Shown here one piece after another: positions 37,165-44,791 of a stretch of DNA of 64,000 nt. Position numbers and translations under genes: made by a program. Under the pieces are notes generated by a model. It worked only from the letters and a program-made list of their open reading frames with translations. It was not told the origin of the DNA and ran no database searches. This DNA comes from Vibrio sp. J1-1. Lineage in GTDB: Bacteria > Pseudomonadota > Gammaproteobacteria > Enterobacterales > Vibrionaceae. The stretch is taken from assembly GCF_021728395.1 (NCBI RefSeq), contig NZ_JAKKCM010000008.1, forward strand, positions 124,001 to 188,000, in the 5' to 3' direction. The stretch's first letter is position 1. Each line of letters starts with the position of its first letter.

Positions 37165-37504
37165 TCGCACCCTATAAGTATTAGTAAAGGAAGCATAATT
37201 CTGCTCTTACGGCATAAGATAAGCAACATTGCACTGGGTGTAGTGCTGCATAGTTAACAATAAACAAAAAAGCCGAACCCCATCGCTAAGGTTCGGCTTT
37301 GTTTTTTGGCTTCGCCTAAAAGAGAAAACACTATATGGCGTCGAGGTCAATCGACATGCCCAAGGTATCGGCTCCCTACTCGCTTTGTAAATTGCCAATA
37401 GTCTGGTTTCGAGGCTGTTCTCAACATTAGGTTTCATTTCTATTGGGAACTTACCACCAGGATGTGCGTACGCAAATTGTTCGTAGAAAGTTCCCCGTTC
37501 CTAA
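37165..37504. other. Gene-poor stretch with terminator and small repeat
   Basis: The stretch holds a strong hairpin (listed separately) and a GTCGAGGTCAATCGAC motif near 37339 that recurs with one change near 39754. An open frame here spans the hairpin and is not considered a gene. Confidence 0.4.
37269..37300. terminator. Intrinsic terminator hairpin, copy 1
   Basis: AAAGCCGAACC and GGTTCGGCTTT are perfect 11-base complements around the loop CCATCGCTAA, with A-rich and T-rich flanks on both sides, so it can work in both directions. The same stem and loop occur at 39672-39705. Confidence 0.85.
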
Positions 37505-37741
37505 CTAGTGTGACATGTGACAGTCGTTACAACACCAATAACAACCGTTTGACTGGTAATATTTTTTCTTTGCTTCAATTACTGCTTCAGCACAATTATC
37601 AAATAAACCTAAATAAGACTTAGATTGAATTTTATCAAAATGAGGACACCCCGAATTATGGACTTCATGGTCACCAATATTATGGACCTCGTGGTCGCCA
37701 CTATCTTGAGCTATATCGTTTACGTAATATGCTAGTTTCAT
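37505..37741 (-). CDS. Small hypothetical protein with Cys/His-rich end
   Basis: A 78-residue protein. The N-terminal part has a short tandem repeat (GDHEVHN, twice with one residue between copies). The C-terminal part YYQSNGCYWCCNDCHMSH carries four Cys and several His and could bind a metal. I do not recognise a named family. The terminator at 37269 lies downstream and would end its transcript. Confidence 0.55.
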   Translation of the reverse strand: MKLAYYVNDIAQDSGDHEVHNIGDHEVHNSGCPHFDKIQSKSYLGLFDNCAEAVIEAKKKYYQSNGCYWCCNDCHMSH

Positions 37742-38092
37742 TGTCTAGCCCATCTTGTTAAAAGTGATATTCAAGATAAATATAGCTGAAAAAACCATAC
37801 TGAGAATACTCGCCATAACGACACGTTTTAACATCTAGGCTTACAGATCTTAGTCCTACCTAAGGCTTATAAGAGTCTCATCAATGTTAAGTTACGTGGT
37901 CACTAATTCTTGTGGGTATTAGGGTTTTTATTGATATTCTGTGAAGTTAACTCTATGACTTCCCTGCTCTTTTATTATGTTTAGGAGTGACGATTCATGC
38001 GAACAGTAGACGATTCTGAGCCAAGTAACTTTGGCTACTTGCCGATTGAGATTCGTTGATCTGGGTTTAAAGTCTGTGAGAAAGCTCGCTTG
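37742..38092. other. Gene-poor stretch with one gene remnant
   Basis: Apart from the short plus-strand remnant that starts at 37997, no coding region or strong hairpin is seen. It is AT-rich and likely holds the promoter of the minus-strand gene starting at 37741. Confidence 0.4.
37997..38092 (+). pseudogene. 5' remnant of the same gene family as at 35908
   Basis: An ATG with AGGAG 9 bases upstream opens a frame reading MRTVDDSEPSNFGYLPIEIR, then an in-frame TGA and SGFKVCEKARL. This matches the start of the remnant at 35908 (GYLPNDLRW-AGFKICEKR), with Trp changed to stop. It then runs into the convergent PH-domain gene. It appears to be the 5' end of a decayed gene, complementary to the 3' remnant 2 kb away, though divergence shows the two are separate copies. 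Confidence 0.5.
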
Positions 38093-38470
38093 TTAGCCCA
38101 TTACACATTGGCTGATGTGTTTATTAAAAGTCACCAGGTCAAAAGAGCCTTTAATCTCAAACAGCACTTTACCAACCTCGCTGAGGTAAAGCTCGATCTC
38201 ACAATCCAGATCCAATGTGCCTGACGTTTCAACAGAGAACGCGTTTACCTTGTTATATGGCAAAGATGTATAGTCCACTTTTGAGCCAGTAATCCCTTGA
38301 ACGTTCGCAGCAATAACTCGTTTGTTGGTGAAAACCACTTGATCGCGGATACTTTTGAAAGCGGCAATGATTTCTTCGCCATCAATCAGAAACTTGTAGA
38401 AATCTTCTCTCACCTTCGATTCTTCAATCGGCTTTAGCTTAAACACCGATGAGTTTTCAAAATCGATCAT
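38093..38470 (-). CDS. PH-domain protein
   Basis: A 125-residue cytoplasmic protein that looks like a complete bacterial pleckstrin-homology domain (bPH_1): GEEIIAAFKSIRDQVVFTNKRV near residue 30, then VDYTSLPYNKVNAFSVETSG near 65. These proteins often form ring-like oligomers, with no general known function. AGGAG precedes the ATG. The gene starts 9 bp after the GNAT gene stop, so the two are probably one operon. Confidence 0.75.
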   Translation of the reverse strand: MIDFENSSVFKLKPIEESKVREDFYKFLIDGEEIIAAFKSIRDQVVFTNKRVIAANVQGITGSKVDYTSLPYNKVNAFSVETSGTLDLDCEIELYLSEVGKVLFEIKGSFDLVTFNKHISQCVMG

Positions 38471-38479
38471 GACTATCTC

Positions 38480-38950
38480 CTATTCAGGTATGCGTTTTTG
38501 AGCCAGTTGCCCTCGTGTATCCATCTCACCAACGTCTTTCCAGCCATGTTTACGATAGAACGCAACACCTTGGCTATTGGCAGGTAAATACCTTAACTGG
38601 ACATACTGGCATTTGGCAGATTTTAATTGCGAAAATATGAAGTCTTGCAACTCACTACCCAAACCTTGGCCTCGAAATTTCGGTTTTAGGTAAAAGAGGT
38701 TTATGTAGCCATATTTTAAGCCTTCATCATCAATCAAATCTTTTCTAAACTCGATTTGACCAATGGTTTCATTGTTCATGATCACATGATAAAAACCAGC
38801 ATCGGAAAAGGACGCCAATTTGTAAAACCACGCTGCCGCTTCTTCAGTATTAAAACCATCAACATTGCCATAACTGACTGCATAAGCATCTTTACGAAAC
38901 GCTATACACAAATCTAATTGCTGTTCGATGTTTACGGGCACAAATTCCAT
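38480..38950 (-). CDS. GNAT family N-acetyltransferase
   Basis: A 156-residue acetyl-CoA-dependent acetyltransferase. The central acetyl-CoA-binding motif is FRGQGLGSELQDFIF near residue 113 (R/Q-x-x-G-x-G/A). It is preceded by the beta strand GYINLFYLKPK and followed by QGVAFYRKHGWKD near 127, the usual motif B region. The substrate cannot be predicted. It is followed after 9 bp by the PH-domain gene on the same strand. Confidence 0.9.
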   Translation of the reverse strand: MEFVPVNIEQQLDLCIAFRKDAYAVSYGNVDGFNTEEAAAWFYKLASFSDAGFYHVIMNNETIGQIEFRKDLIDDEGLKYGYINLFYLKPKFRGQGLGSELQDFIFSQLKSAKCQYVQLRYLPANSQGVAFYRKHGWKDVGEMDTRGQLAQKRIPE

Positions 38951-39050
38951 TTCTCGCTCCGTTTTTGGTAAGAATCTGACATTAAACTAGATAATTAATG
39001 GTTTATGCTAATACTTAATGGGCCAAACAAAGCTTGACACATGCTAGACG

Positions 39051-39527
39051 CTAAAATTGCTTTTCCATGCGTAATAATTTCCACGACTTACCGTTAAAAT
39101 ATCTGGTACCCGACTCAACCGTTGACGTCTTAAAGCCCAGAGATTCATAACATTTCCTTGCCGCCGTATTATGTTCAAATACTGCTAAACTCAGTGTCTC
39201 GGCAGACAAGTCTGTTCGTGCTTTATCTATTGTAAGCATCATCATTTCCTTCGCGAGTCCTTGGCCGCGAAATTCTTCGGATATAAAAACTCGACAGATC
39301 CGGTAATGATATTCTGTTACTTTGTACAGTTCGATAAACCCTACATTGTTGCTATTCAGGGTGGCAAGGTAAGGATGAACTTCAGCTTGAGCGCAGTGTC
39401 GTTTGATCTGTGTTTGAGTTAATGGAAAAGTGTATGCTGGCCCGCCCCATAAGTAATTCAACTCATCGGTCTTAATCCATTCCACCAATTGTTTAAAATG
39501 AGATTGTTTAAACTCGGTTAACTTCAT
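39051..39527 (-). CDS. GNAT family N-acetyltransferase (RimJ-like)
   Basis: A 158-residue acetyltransferase. The acetyl-CoA motif EFRGQGLAKEMMMLTIDKA lies near residue 97, followed by VFEHNTAARKCYESLGFK near 122. The N-terminal half resembles the RimJ/RimL-type fold (YLWGGPAYTFPLT). It stands alone, 100 bp upstream of the next GNAT gene on the same strand. The two GNAT proteins are different in sequence. The substrate is not known. Confidence 0.9.
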   Translation of the reverse strand: MKLTEFKQSHFKQLVEWIKTDELNYLWGGPAYTFPLTQTQIKRHCAQAEVHPYLATLNSNNVGFIELYKVTEYHYRICRVFISEEFRGQGLAKEMMMLTIDKARTDLSAETLSLAVFEHNTAARKCYESLGFKTSTVESGTRYFNGKSWKLLRMEKQF

Positions 39528-39926
39528 ACTTCCCCAGAAGGTCCAAAGCGCTATCGTTAATCAACTAGGAGAATAATACCGTCTGCAGGTAATCGTCACA
39601 AACTTCTAGTTTATAGACCGTTTAACACAACCACGCGACCTGCTCTAAAATCAGAGATTAGATCCATAACTAAAAGCCGAACCCCATCGCTAAGGTTCGG
39701 CTTTTATGATGGCTTCAGATTTGGATAGTAAATACGACTCAAATGTGTAAGCCAGTCGAGGCCAATCGACTCAACTATGTTATGAGCAACTGGCACATTG
39801 TGTAAACCGTCATTTGCAGGGTTACGAAGCATGTCGCAAGGTTTCGCATTCGTTTTCACTGTTGCTGTTAAGCTTTAGAGCCAAGGCCAAATGATTCGGT
39901 GTTCTTAATAAACAGAACATAGCAGC
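39528..39926. other. Gene-free stretch with terminator copy 2
   Basis: This gap separates the RimJ-like gene from the DUF2726 gene. It holds the second terminator hairpin and a GTCGAGGCCAATCGAC motif near 39754. No coding region is supported. The motif CCTAACTAGG at 39928 is too weak to call an integron attC. Confidence 0.4.
39672..39705. terminator. Intrinsic terminator hairpin, copy 2
   Basis: AAAAGCCGAACC and GGTTCGGCTTTT pair perfectly around the loop CCATCGCTAA, identical to the hairpin at 37269-37300. It can end the transcript of the DUF2726 gene on the minus strand. Confidence 0.85.
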
Positions 39927-40496
39927 CTAACTAGGTTGAAGGACTGTCATGAACGGGTTACAAGCGATTCCAGTATCTCTTTCTATCACTTTAGCGACAT
40001 TTATTGGGTCATAGTTTCCTGTAGCATCAAATCTGAGCAACTTGTGATGTCCTTCTAGTGCTGCATTGACGTACAAGTCTCGTTCTTGACGCCTTTTCTG
40101 TCTGTGAGATGAGTCATCCAACTCTATAACAGCGAGTATCTTGGTGTTTCTGTCAGTAATGACATAATCCATGCGCTTAGCCCAGGTTCGAGAATTGTCC
40201 TTAAAGTTTACCGGCTGTACTAGAGCCATCAATGAAACCTGACAATGTATGACATAATCCGAAGGCAATATTTCTTGTAGAACGTTGTAGAAGTTTCGCT
40301 CGGTCTTAGAGCTTAAGTAGACATGCTTTTTGTGTGGAACACTCAAGCATTTGGTTTGAGGAGCATTCATAGCTCGATGACTATTTGAACCAATAAAGGG
40401 CTTAACCTGCTCTCTGCGTTGGTTCTTACTTGCTTTCTTGGATGAGTAAACAATCAACACTAGGAATAAAATAATAACTATAATGATTTCAAACAC
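39927..40496 (-). CDS. DUF2726-domain protein with N-terminal membrane helix
   Basis: A 189-residue protein with a membrane helix at the N-terminus (FEIIIVIILFLVLIVYSS) and then a basic linker. The DUF2726 domain begins with LSSKTERNFYNVLQEILPSDY near residue 60 and contains MDYVITDRNTKILAVIELDD near 110 and RDLYVNAALEGHHKLLRFD near 140. The pattern with D, E and the following basic residues resembles the restriction-endonuclease-like fold proposed for this family; activity is not known. It stands as a single gene. Confidence 0.8.
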   Translation of the reverse strand: MFEIIIVIILFLVLIVYSSKKASKNQRREQVKPFIGSNSHRAMNAPQTKCLSVPHKKHVYLSSKTERNFYNVLQEILPSDYVIHCQVSLMALVQPVNFKDNSRTWAKRMDYVITDRNTKILAVIELDDSSHRQKRRQERDLYVNAALEGHHKLLRFDATGNYDPINVAKVIERDTGIACNPFMTVLQPS

Positions 40497-40630
40497 TCTC
40501 TAAATCCTTTTACTAAAACGAAGTTAAAAAAGTCATTGCCGCATAGAAACCGACTACTGTACTGGGACGAATAGAAAACACTGCCGCGCCACTAAACTTA
40601 CATATCAATCTAAGGTAATTTCATTTGAGG

Positions 40631-40951
40631 CTAATTCGTCGTGATATGGAGTCGGATATACTTCTCGGGATACTTGTATCTAAATCGCTTACCGACTTTT
40701 AAATTGGATTTCACGAACCGACACACGGTTTGATCGCCAGTCCCTGATACTCGCTTAATAGAAGCTTTACTTCCCTTGTGCTCCATTTCTATCATGACAT
40801 CGCAATAGCCCTGATAATCATCGAACTTCTTAGTAACTTTTCGCTGAAGCTTATTTTTAATCTTCTTCGCAACCGGATTGACCTGTGAATCATCCGCAAA
40901 CGTCGGAGCACTATAGAGTGCCAAGGCTAAAAAAGTGACAACGTATCGCAT
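40631..40951 (-). CDS. Exported protein with TolA C-terminal-like domain
   Basis: About 106 residues from the ATG at 40951 (GGGG 8 bases upstream; an ATG at 40963 adds four). A signal peptide MRYVVTFLALALYSAPTFA is followed by a short basic region and a domain with YCDVMIEMEHKGSKASIKRV and a second Cys in QTVCRFVKSN. The two Cys and strand order resemble the C-terminal domain of TolA, although the TolA membrane anchor and long helix are absent. A periplasmic location is expected. The role is not known. Confidence 0.6.
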   Translation of the reverse strand: MRYVVTFLALALYSAPTFADDSQVNPVAKKIKNKLQRKVTKKFDDYQGYCDVMIEMEHKGSKASIKRVSGTGDQTVCRFVKSNLKVGKRFRYKYPEKYIRLHITTN

Positions 40952-41018
40952 GCATAACCCCATATAACCATATGACTAATATGGAGTTATGTTAGTTTTC
41001 TAGGTCTTAAATACAATA

Positions 41019-41042
41019 ATGGGACGCGATTTTGCGTCCCAT
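41019..41042 (-). terminator. Terminator hairpin after the DUF3634 gene
   Basis: ATGGGACGC and GCGTCCCAT are perfect 9-base complements around GATTTT. Read on the minus strand it is followed by a T-rich tail (TATTGTATTT), placed 30 bases after the DUF3634 stop. Confidence 0.7.
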
Positions 41043-41071
41043 TTAACATGGTGAAGTAATTGATATGTAGA

Positions 41072-41383
41072 CTAAGCGCTCTTTTTGCCTTTGGAGGTTT
41101 TAAAGCCTTGGTGAGGAAAGACATTGCGAATTCTTTGCTGGGTCTTCTTCGGTACGTCTTTAGAAAAAACCAATCGCATACCTGTGCGCTGATTATAAAC
41201 TTTCATCTCACCGGTGAACGGATTATGTTCACTGATGTCTTCTAAGTTGTGTTTAAAAGACGGGGGAATATGGCCTTTCACTTTACTGATACGCCCTTCG
41301 TCAAACGAAACCTTGAGTACCGGTCGATCAACCGCAATCAGCCAAAAGATAACAACAGCAGCAATCAATATTACGTATAACAT
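41072..41383 (-). CDS. DUF3634 family small membrane protein
   Basis: A 103-residue protein with an N-terminal membrane helix (MLYVILIAAVVIFWLIAV) and a conserved small basic domain (FDEGRISKVKGHIPPSFKHN near residue 28, RNVFPHQGFKTSKGKK at the end). It matches the DUF3634 family found in Vibrio and relatives, function not known. It starts 10 bp after the matP stop on the same strand and is probably co-transcribed with matP. Confidence 0.75.
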   Translation of the reverse strand: MLYVILIAAVVIFWLIAVDRPVLKVSFDEGRISKVKGHIPPSFKHNLEDISEHNPFTGEMKVYNQRTGMRLVFSKDVPKKTQQRIRNVFPHQGFKTSKGKKSA

Positions 41384-41393
41384 TTAATACTCC

Positions 41394-41843
41394 TTAACTG
41401 GATAGCAGCTTACTCAAATCTTCTTTAATTGAAGTTACCTTCTGACTTGCCTTTTCACTTCTTGATGCTTCGGAAAGTAGATATTCGATTGCATCAGATA
41501 ACGTACAGCCTAGTTCGTTCGCTCGACTGGACAGCTTTTCCCAAACCCGGTAATCCAAATCGATGGACTTCTTCTTAGTATGAACTTGTTCAGCATTGAA
41601 ATGGCGTTTGCGTTTTGCACGTATCGCTTGCTTGAGTTTGTTCTCAAGCTCTTCTGACATGTGGATATCAATCCATGTCAGTACTTGTGTAGGTTCGTGC
41701 TCAATGCGTCTTAGCTCGGCGACTGCGGCATCTGCTTCACTGGAGTCAATGTGGCGCGTTATCGCCTCTCCATCCTTCCACTTCTTGATCAGATAGTTCC
41801 ACTTCCACCCACATTCCAAATTTTCAAGTTGCTGATATTTCAT
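41394..41843 (-). CDS. matP: MatP, Ter macrodomain organiser
   Basis: A 149-residue DNA-binding protein that binds matS sites (GTGACRNYGTCAC), condenses the terminus region and links it to the division machinery. The N-terminus MKYQQLENLECGWKWNYLIK is the family hallmark. A tripartite fold follows: a helical part, the ribbon-helix-helix KSIDLDYRVWEKLSSRANEL near residue 98, and a C-terminal coiled coil. A GGAAAGG ribosome-binding site precedes the ATG at 41843. The longer open frame upstream overlaps the divergent protease gene and is not part of matP. matP next to the Lon-like gene and fabA is the same order as in E. coli. Confidence 0.97.
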   Translation of the reverse strand: MKYQQLENLECGWKWNYLIKKWKDGEAITRHIDSSEADAAVAELRRIEHEPTQVLTWIDIHMSEELENKLKQAIRAKRKRHFNAEQVHTKKKSIDLDYRVWEKLSSRANELGCTLSDAIEYLLSEASRSEKASQKVTSIKEDLSKLLSS

Positions 41844-41869
41844 CCTTTCCGACCCATAATTCTCACCTA

Positions 41870-41882
41870 GTGACAGCGTAAC
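41870..41882. promoter_or_regulatory. matS: matS-like site in the matP promoter region
   Basis: GTGACAGCGTAAC differs from the matS consensus GTGACRNYGTCAC at one position (C to A at position 11). It stands 27 bases upstream of the matP start, so MatP might bind its own promoter. A single mismatch can occur by chance, so this is weak evidence. Confidence 0.3.
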
Positions 41883-42054
41883 CCAGTTATTTAAGATCAG
41901 CAAACAAATCTCTAAGAAGTATCGATGCTGATCACTCATTTGTCTAAGTTTTACGCAAGCTAAACCCCTCTGTGCTGTGATTGTAGAAATTGGGACTAGG
42001 GAGTTATTAGCGGTTTCGCTATAATGGCGCCAAATTAAATGATGATGAATTTTA

Positions 42055-43695
42055 ATGAACCGACTTAACTGGCAAGACGTTACGCCTTCGTTCGATGAAT
42101 ACGAAGCATTATTGAAGTCCGCTTCGACATTACCAAAGAAGACATTTGTTGATCTACAACCTCGAATGTCAGCCACAATCTCTCGCTTCACAAACATTGG
42201 TGGCCTTACCCGTATCCTACTGATTAATTGCGTTGATAATTCAATATACCGTGGCTTTATCAGTAAAGCGGTCGAACATAGTGCTTCTTCGCCAGTGGTT
42301 ACAACTGAATCGCTCGACGCGAAACATTTATTTGATCGATACAGTATCTCTGAGAATGGTGATGTCACATTAGAACAGGGACTCATTGCTAAAGCGGATG
42401 GCGGTTACCTGATGGTTCCTGCCAATTTGATTCTGGCAAACCCTGGTTACTGGCCAAGTATTAAAGCGGCATTTCAAAAGCAACCATTTGTACCAATGAA
42501 CATGAGCCCTACGCGCGTTGCGGTGTCTACCGTTACATCCAACACGTATGACGTAAAGCTCATTGTAACGGGTGACAGAAGCCAGTTAGCAGAACTTGAA
42601 TATGTCGATGAGGATTTCTCGTCAGGCCTTTGTATGTATACCGAGGTTGAGGAAGACATCCACTTATCTCAGGACAATTTATCTTCGTACTTAGGTTTTG
42701 TGAATTGGGTGTGTACGGAGTACAACCTGCCAAGTTTAGATACAGACGCCTATAGAAGACTTATGCTCGCTGGTATGCGTGAAATGGAAGACCAGCATTA
42801 TCTTCCCCTTGGAGTAATGTGGCATTGCCAGCTTTTAACCCTTGCCAGCCAATACCGTGATACTGATGTGATTGACTTCAAGGCGATAGACCTCGCGATT
42901 GATGACAAATACTATCGTGAATCTTATCTACCACAACGCGCTGTGTACGACATACTTGATGGTCAGGTGATCATTGAAACAACCGGTGAGCAAGTTGGAC
43001 AGATAAATGGCTTAACGGTCATTGATATGTCTGGTCACCCGGTCTCTTATGGCGAGCCTGCACGTATTTCCTGTGTGATTCACTTTGGTGACGGTGATGT
43101 GTCAGACGTTGAGCGTAAAGCTGAACTCGGTGGCAACTTGCACGCCAAAGGCATGATGATCATGCAGGCGTTTCTGAGCTCGGCGCTAAATCTTGATGAG
43201 CCGTTACCCTACGCTGCTTCAATTGTGTTTGAGCAGTCTTACAGTGAAGTCGATGGTGACAGCGCCTCGCTGGCTGAATTGTGCTGTTTGGTAAGTGCAT
43301 TGTCTGGATGTGCCGTGGATCAACAGATCGCCGTCACGGGGGCCGTAGACCAATTTGGTCGAGTTCAAGCCGTTGGTGGTCTCAATGAAAAAATCGAAGG
43401 CTTCTATCAGGTTTGTAAGCATCAAGGCTTTACCGGGCATCAGGGTGTGATTCTACCTAAGACTAACCTTAAGCACTTAGCCTTACATAAAAGCGTCATA
43501 GAAAGCATTCAGAATGGAGAGTTCAACATTTGGTCTGTATCTACTGTCGATGAAGCCATTCCTATCTTAATGGGTAAACCATTCCGTGGCGAAGAAGACA
43601 GCATTATTGGAAAAATTGCTGAACGTATTGAAAACTTTGAAAGACATGAACACACGGATGGATTTGTGCAGCGTATCAAAAACTGGTTTGTTTAG
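42055..43695 (+). CDS. Lon-like protease (YcbZ/LonH type), degenerate ATPase part
   Basis: A 546-residue protein homologous to E. coli YcbZ. The C-terminal Lon protease domain has the catalytic Ser in VDGDSASLAELCCL near residue 401 and the catalytic Lys in GGLNEKIEGFYQ near 444. The N-terminal ~300 residues show the remains of an AAA+ domain but lack a Walker A motif, so ATP-driven unfolding is unlikely, as in other members of this group. It is divergent from matP and upstream of fabA, the same order as in E. coli. Its substrates are not well defined; a role linked to ribosome biogenesis has been proposed for YcbZ. Confidence 0.88.
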   Translation: MNRLNWQDVTPSFDEYEALLKSASTLPKKTFVDLQPRMSATISRFTNIGGLTRILLINCVDNSIYRGFISKAVEHSASSPVVTTESLDAKHLFDRYSISENGDVTLEQGLIAKADGGYLMVPANLILANPGYWPSIKAAFQKQPFVPMNMSPTRVAVSTVTSNTYDVKLIVTGDRSQLAELEYVDEDFSSGLCMYTEVEEDIHLSQDNLSSYLGFVNWVCTEYNLPSLDTDAYRRLMLAGMREMEDQHYLPLGVMWHCQLLTLASQYRDTDVIDFKAIDLAIDDKYYRESYLPQRAVYDILDGQVIIETTGEQVGQINGLTVIDMSGHPVSYGEPARISCVIHFGDGDVSDVERKAELGGNLHAKGMMIMQAFLSSALNLDEPLPYAASIVFEQSYSEVDGDSASLAELCCLVSALSGCAVDQQIAVTGAVDQFGRVQAVGGLNEKIEGFYQVCKHQGFTGHQGVILPKTNLKHLALHKSVIESIQNGEFNIWSVSTVDEAIPILMGKPFRGEEDSIIGKIAERIENFERHEHTDGFVQRIKNWFV

Positions 43696-43696
43696 T

Positions 43697-43712
43697 ACTG
43701 ATCGGAGTTGTT
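43697..43712 (+). promoter_or_regulatory. FadR-type activator site upstream of fabA
   Basis: ACTGATCGGAGTTGTT directly follows the protease-gene stop and closely resembles the FadR site of the E. coli fabA promoter (recalled as AACTGATCGGACTTGTT). FadR activates fabA when long-chain acyl-CoA is low. Confidence 0.65.
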
Positions 43713-43713
43713 T

Positions 43714-43731
43714 AGCGTACACGTGTTCACT
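43714..43731 (+). promoter_or_regulatory. FabR-type operator upstream of fabA
   Basis: AGCGTACACGTGTTCACT is an 18-bp imperfect palindrome with centre ACACGTGT, matching the FabR operators of fabA/fabB. It starts two bases after the FadR-type site, so activator and repressor would bind side by side. Confidence 0.7.
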
Positions 43732-43765
43732 AAGATGCATCTGTCAAAAATTGGAGTGATTGATA

Positions 43766-44284
43766 ATGCAAAACAAACGTGATTCTTATAATCGTGATGA
43801 TCTTCTAGCTTCGAGCCAAGGTGAGCTTTTCGGCCTAGGTCGCCCACAACTACCTGCGCCAAACATGCTTATGATGGATCGTATTACCAAAATGTCAGAA
43901 ACAGAAGGTGACTTTGGTAAAGGCTTAATTCTAGCGGAATTGGATATTACTCCAGATCTTTGGTTCTTTGATTGCCACTTCCCAGGTGACCCGGTAATGC
44001 CAGGTTGTCTTGGCCTAGATGCTATGTGGCAGCTTGTTGGCTTCTACCTAGGCTGGATTGGCGGTGAAGGTAAAGGCCGTGCTCTGGGTGTAGGTGAAGT
44101 GAAATTCACAGGTCAGATCCTGCCAACAGCGAAAAAAGTAACCTACGAAATCCACATGAAACGCGTCGTAAACCGTAAGCTTGTTATGGGTCTAGCGGAT
44201 GGCCGTGTATTAGTAGACGGTAAAGAAATCTACGTAGCGAAAGATCTTAAAGTTGGTTTGTTCCAGGACACTTCTAGCTTCTAA
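43766..44284 (+). CDS. fabA: FabA, 3-hydroxydecanoyl-ACP dehydratase/isomerase
   Basis: A 172-residue enzyme that dehydrates 3-hydroxydecanoyl-ACP and isomerises the trans-2 to the cis-3 product, the entry to unsaturated fatty acids. The active-site His is in [19 protein letters not shown] near residue 70, and the catalytic Asp in [15 protein letters not shown] near 84. The chosen ATG at 43766 has GGAG 10 bases upstream; the in-frame TTG at 43760 is not needed. It has its own promoter region with FadR- and FabR-type sites and a strong terminator behind. Confidence 0.98.
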   Translation: MQNKRDSYNRDDLLASSQGELFGLGRPQLPAPNMLMMDRITKMSETEGDFGKGLILAELDITPDLWFFDCHFPGDPVMPGCLGLDAMWQLVGFYLGWIGGEGKGRALGVGEVKFTGQILPTAKKVTYEIHMKRVVNRKLVMGLADGRVLVDGKEIYVAKDLKVGLFQDTSSF

Positions 44285-44307
44285 GTAGAGAATTTCTGCA
44301 ATTTCTT

Positions 44308-44329
44308 AAAGGCTCCGATTGGAGCCTTT
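44308..44329 (+). terminator. fabA terminator
   Basis: AAAGGCTCC and GGAGCCTTT pair around GATT and are followed by more T residues. Confidence 0.9.
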
Positions 44330-44396
44330 TTTGTATCCCAAGTTTGTTGTACTTCGCGATACCAATTTCTGTCATTCTCTCATGCTCAGAATGCAG

Positions 44397-44420
44397 AAAA
44401 GGCTCTTTAAAGAGCCCTTT
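44397..44420 (-). terminator. rmf terminator
   Basis: The palindrome GGCTCTTTAAAGAGCC (44401-44416) has A- and T-runs outside it. On the minus strand it lies 27 bases after the rmf stop and ends in TTTT. Confidence 0.75.
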
Positions 44421-44446
44421 CAAATCCTTCTAGTTGTATGTGGGAG

Positions 44447-44620
44447 TTATTTATAGAGACCAGAGTTTTTTTCGTCTCTGGCATCACGCCAACCACCTAA
44501 CCAATACGACCGAGCATCAACTTGTTGATATGGGCAAGCCTCTTGGGACCTTCCATTCAACCCAGCTTTATAGCCTTGAGATTGAGCTCGTTCTAGGCGA
44601 TCACGCTTTTGTCTCTTCAT
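44447..44620 (-). CDS. rmf: Ribosome modulation factor
   Basis: A 57-residue basic protein that dimerises 70S ribosomes into inactive 100S particles in stationary phase. The sequence (MKRQKRDRLERAQSQGYKAG, then GRSQEACPYQ and SYWLGGWRDAR) matches RMF in full. The start at 44620 is chosen because it gives the family length; the longer open frame to 44644 adds eight unrelated residues. As in E. coli it lies next to fabA. Confidence 0.97.
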   Translation of the reverse strand: MKRQKRDRLERAQSQGYKAGLNGRSQEACPYQQVDARSYWLGGWRDARDEKNSGLYK

Positions 44621-44742
44621 AGTTAATTCCTCATACAGATCCATTTGAAAAATTGCTTCTGTTTTTGTGAAACTTTAATGGAGTTTTTATGACTCCAACT
44701 ACAAGAATCGATCAACTTTGAAAATTTCTCAAGACATAAAAA

Positions 44743-44774
44743 AAGCACAGACTCAAATTTGTGAGTCTGTGCTT
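44743..44774 (-). terminator. Terminator of the DUF3466 gene
   Basis: AAGCACAGACTCA and TGAGTCTGTGCTT are perfect 13-base complements around a 6-nt loop. On the minus strand the stem is followed by a run of seven T residues. Confidence 0.92.
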
Positions 44775-44791
44775 GTATTAAAATTTTTTAA

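Noticed and set aside
37207-37437. 76-codon minus-strand open frame
   Set aside because: It runs through a perfect terminator hairpin and a short repeat and has no protein-like composition.
36000-40600. Integron cassette array
   Set aside because: Small same-strand genes suggest it, and a CCTAAC-like motif occurs at 39928, but no full attC structure with paired core sites after each gene could be found, and no integrase of the integron type is present.
41844-42386. N-terminal extension of the matP reading frame
   Set aside because: It overlaps the start of the divergent Lon-like protease gene on the other strand, has no family match, and the known MatP N-terminus begins at 41843 with a good ribosome-binding site.
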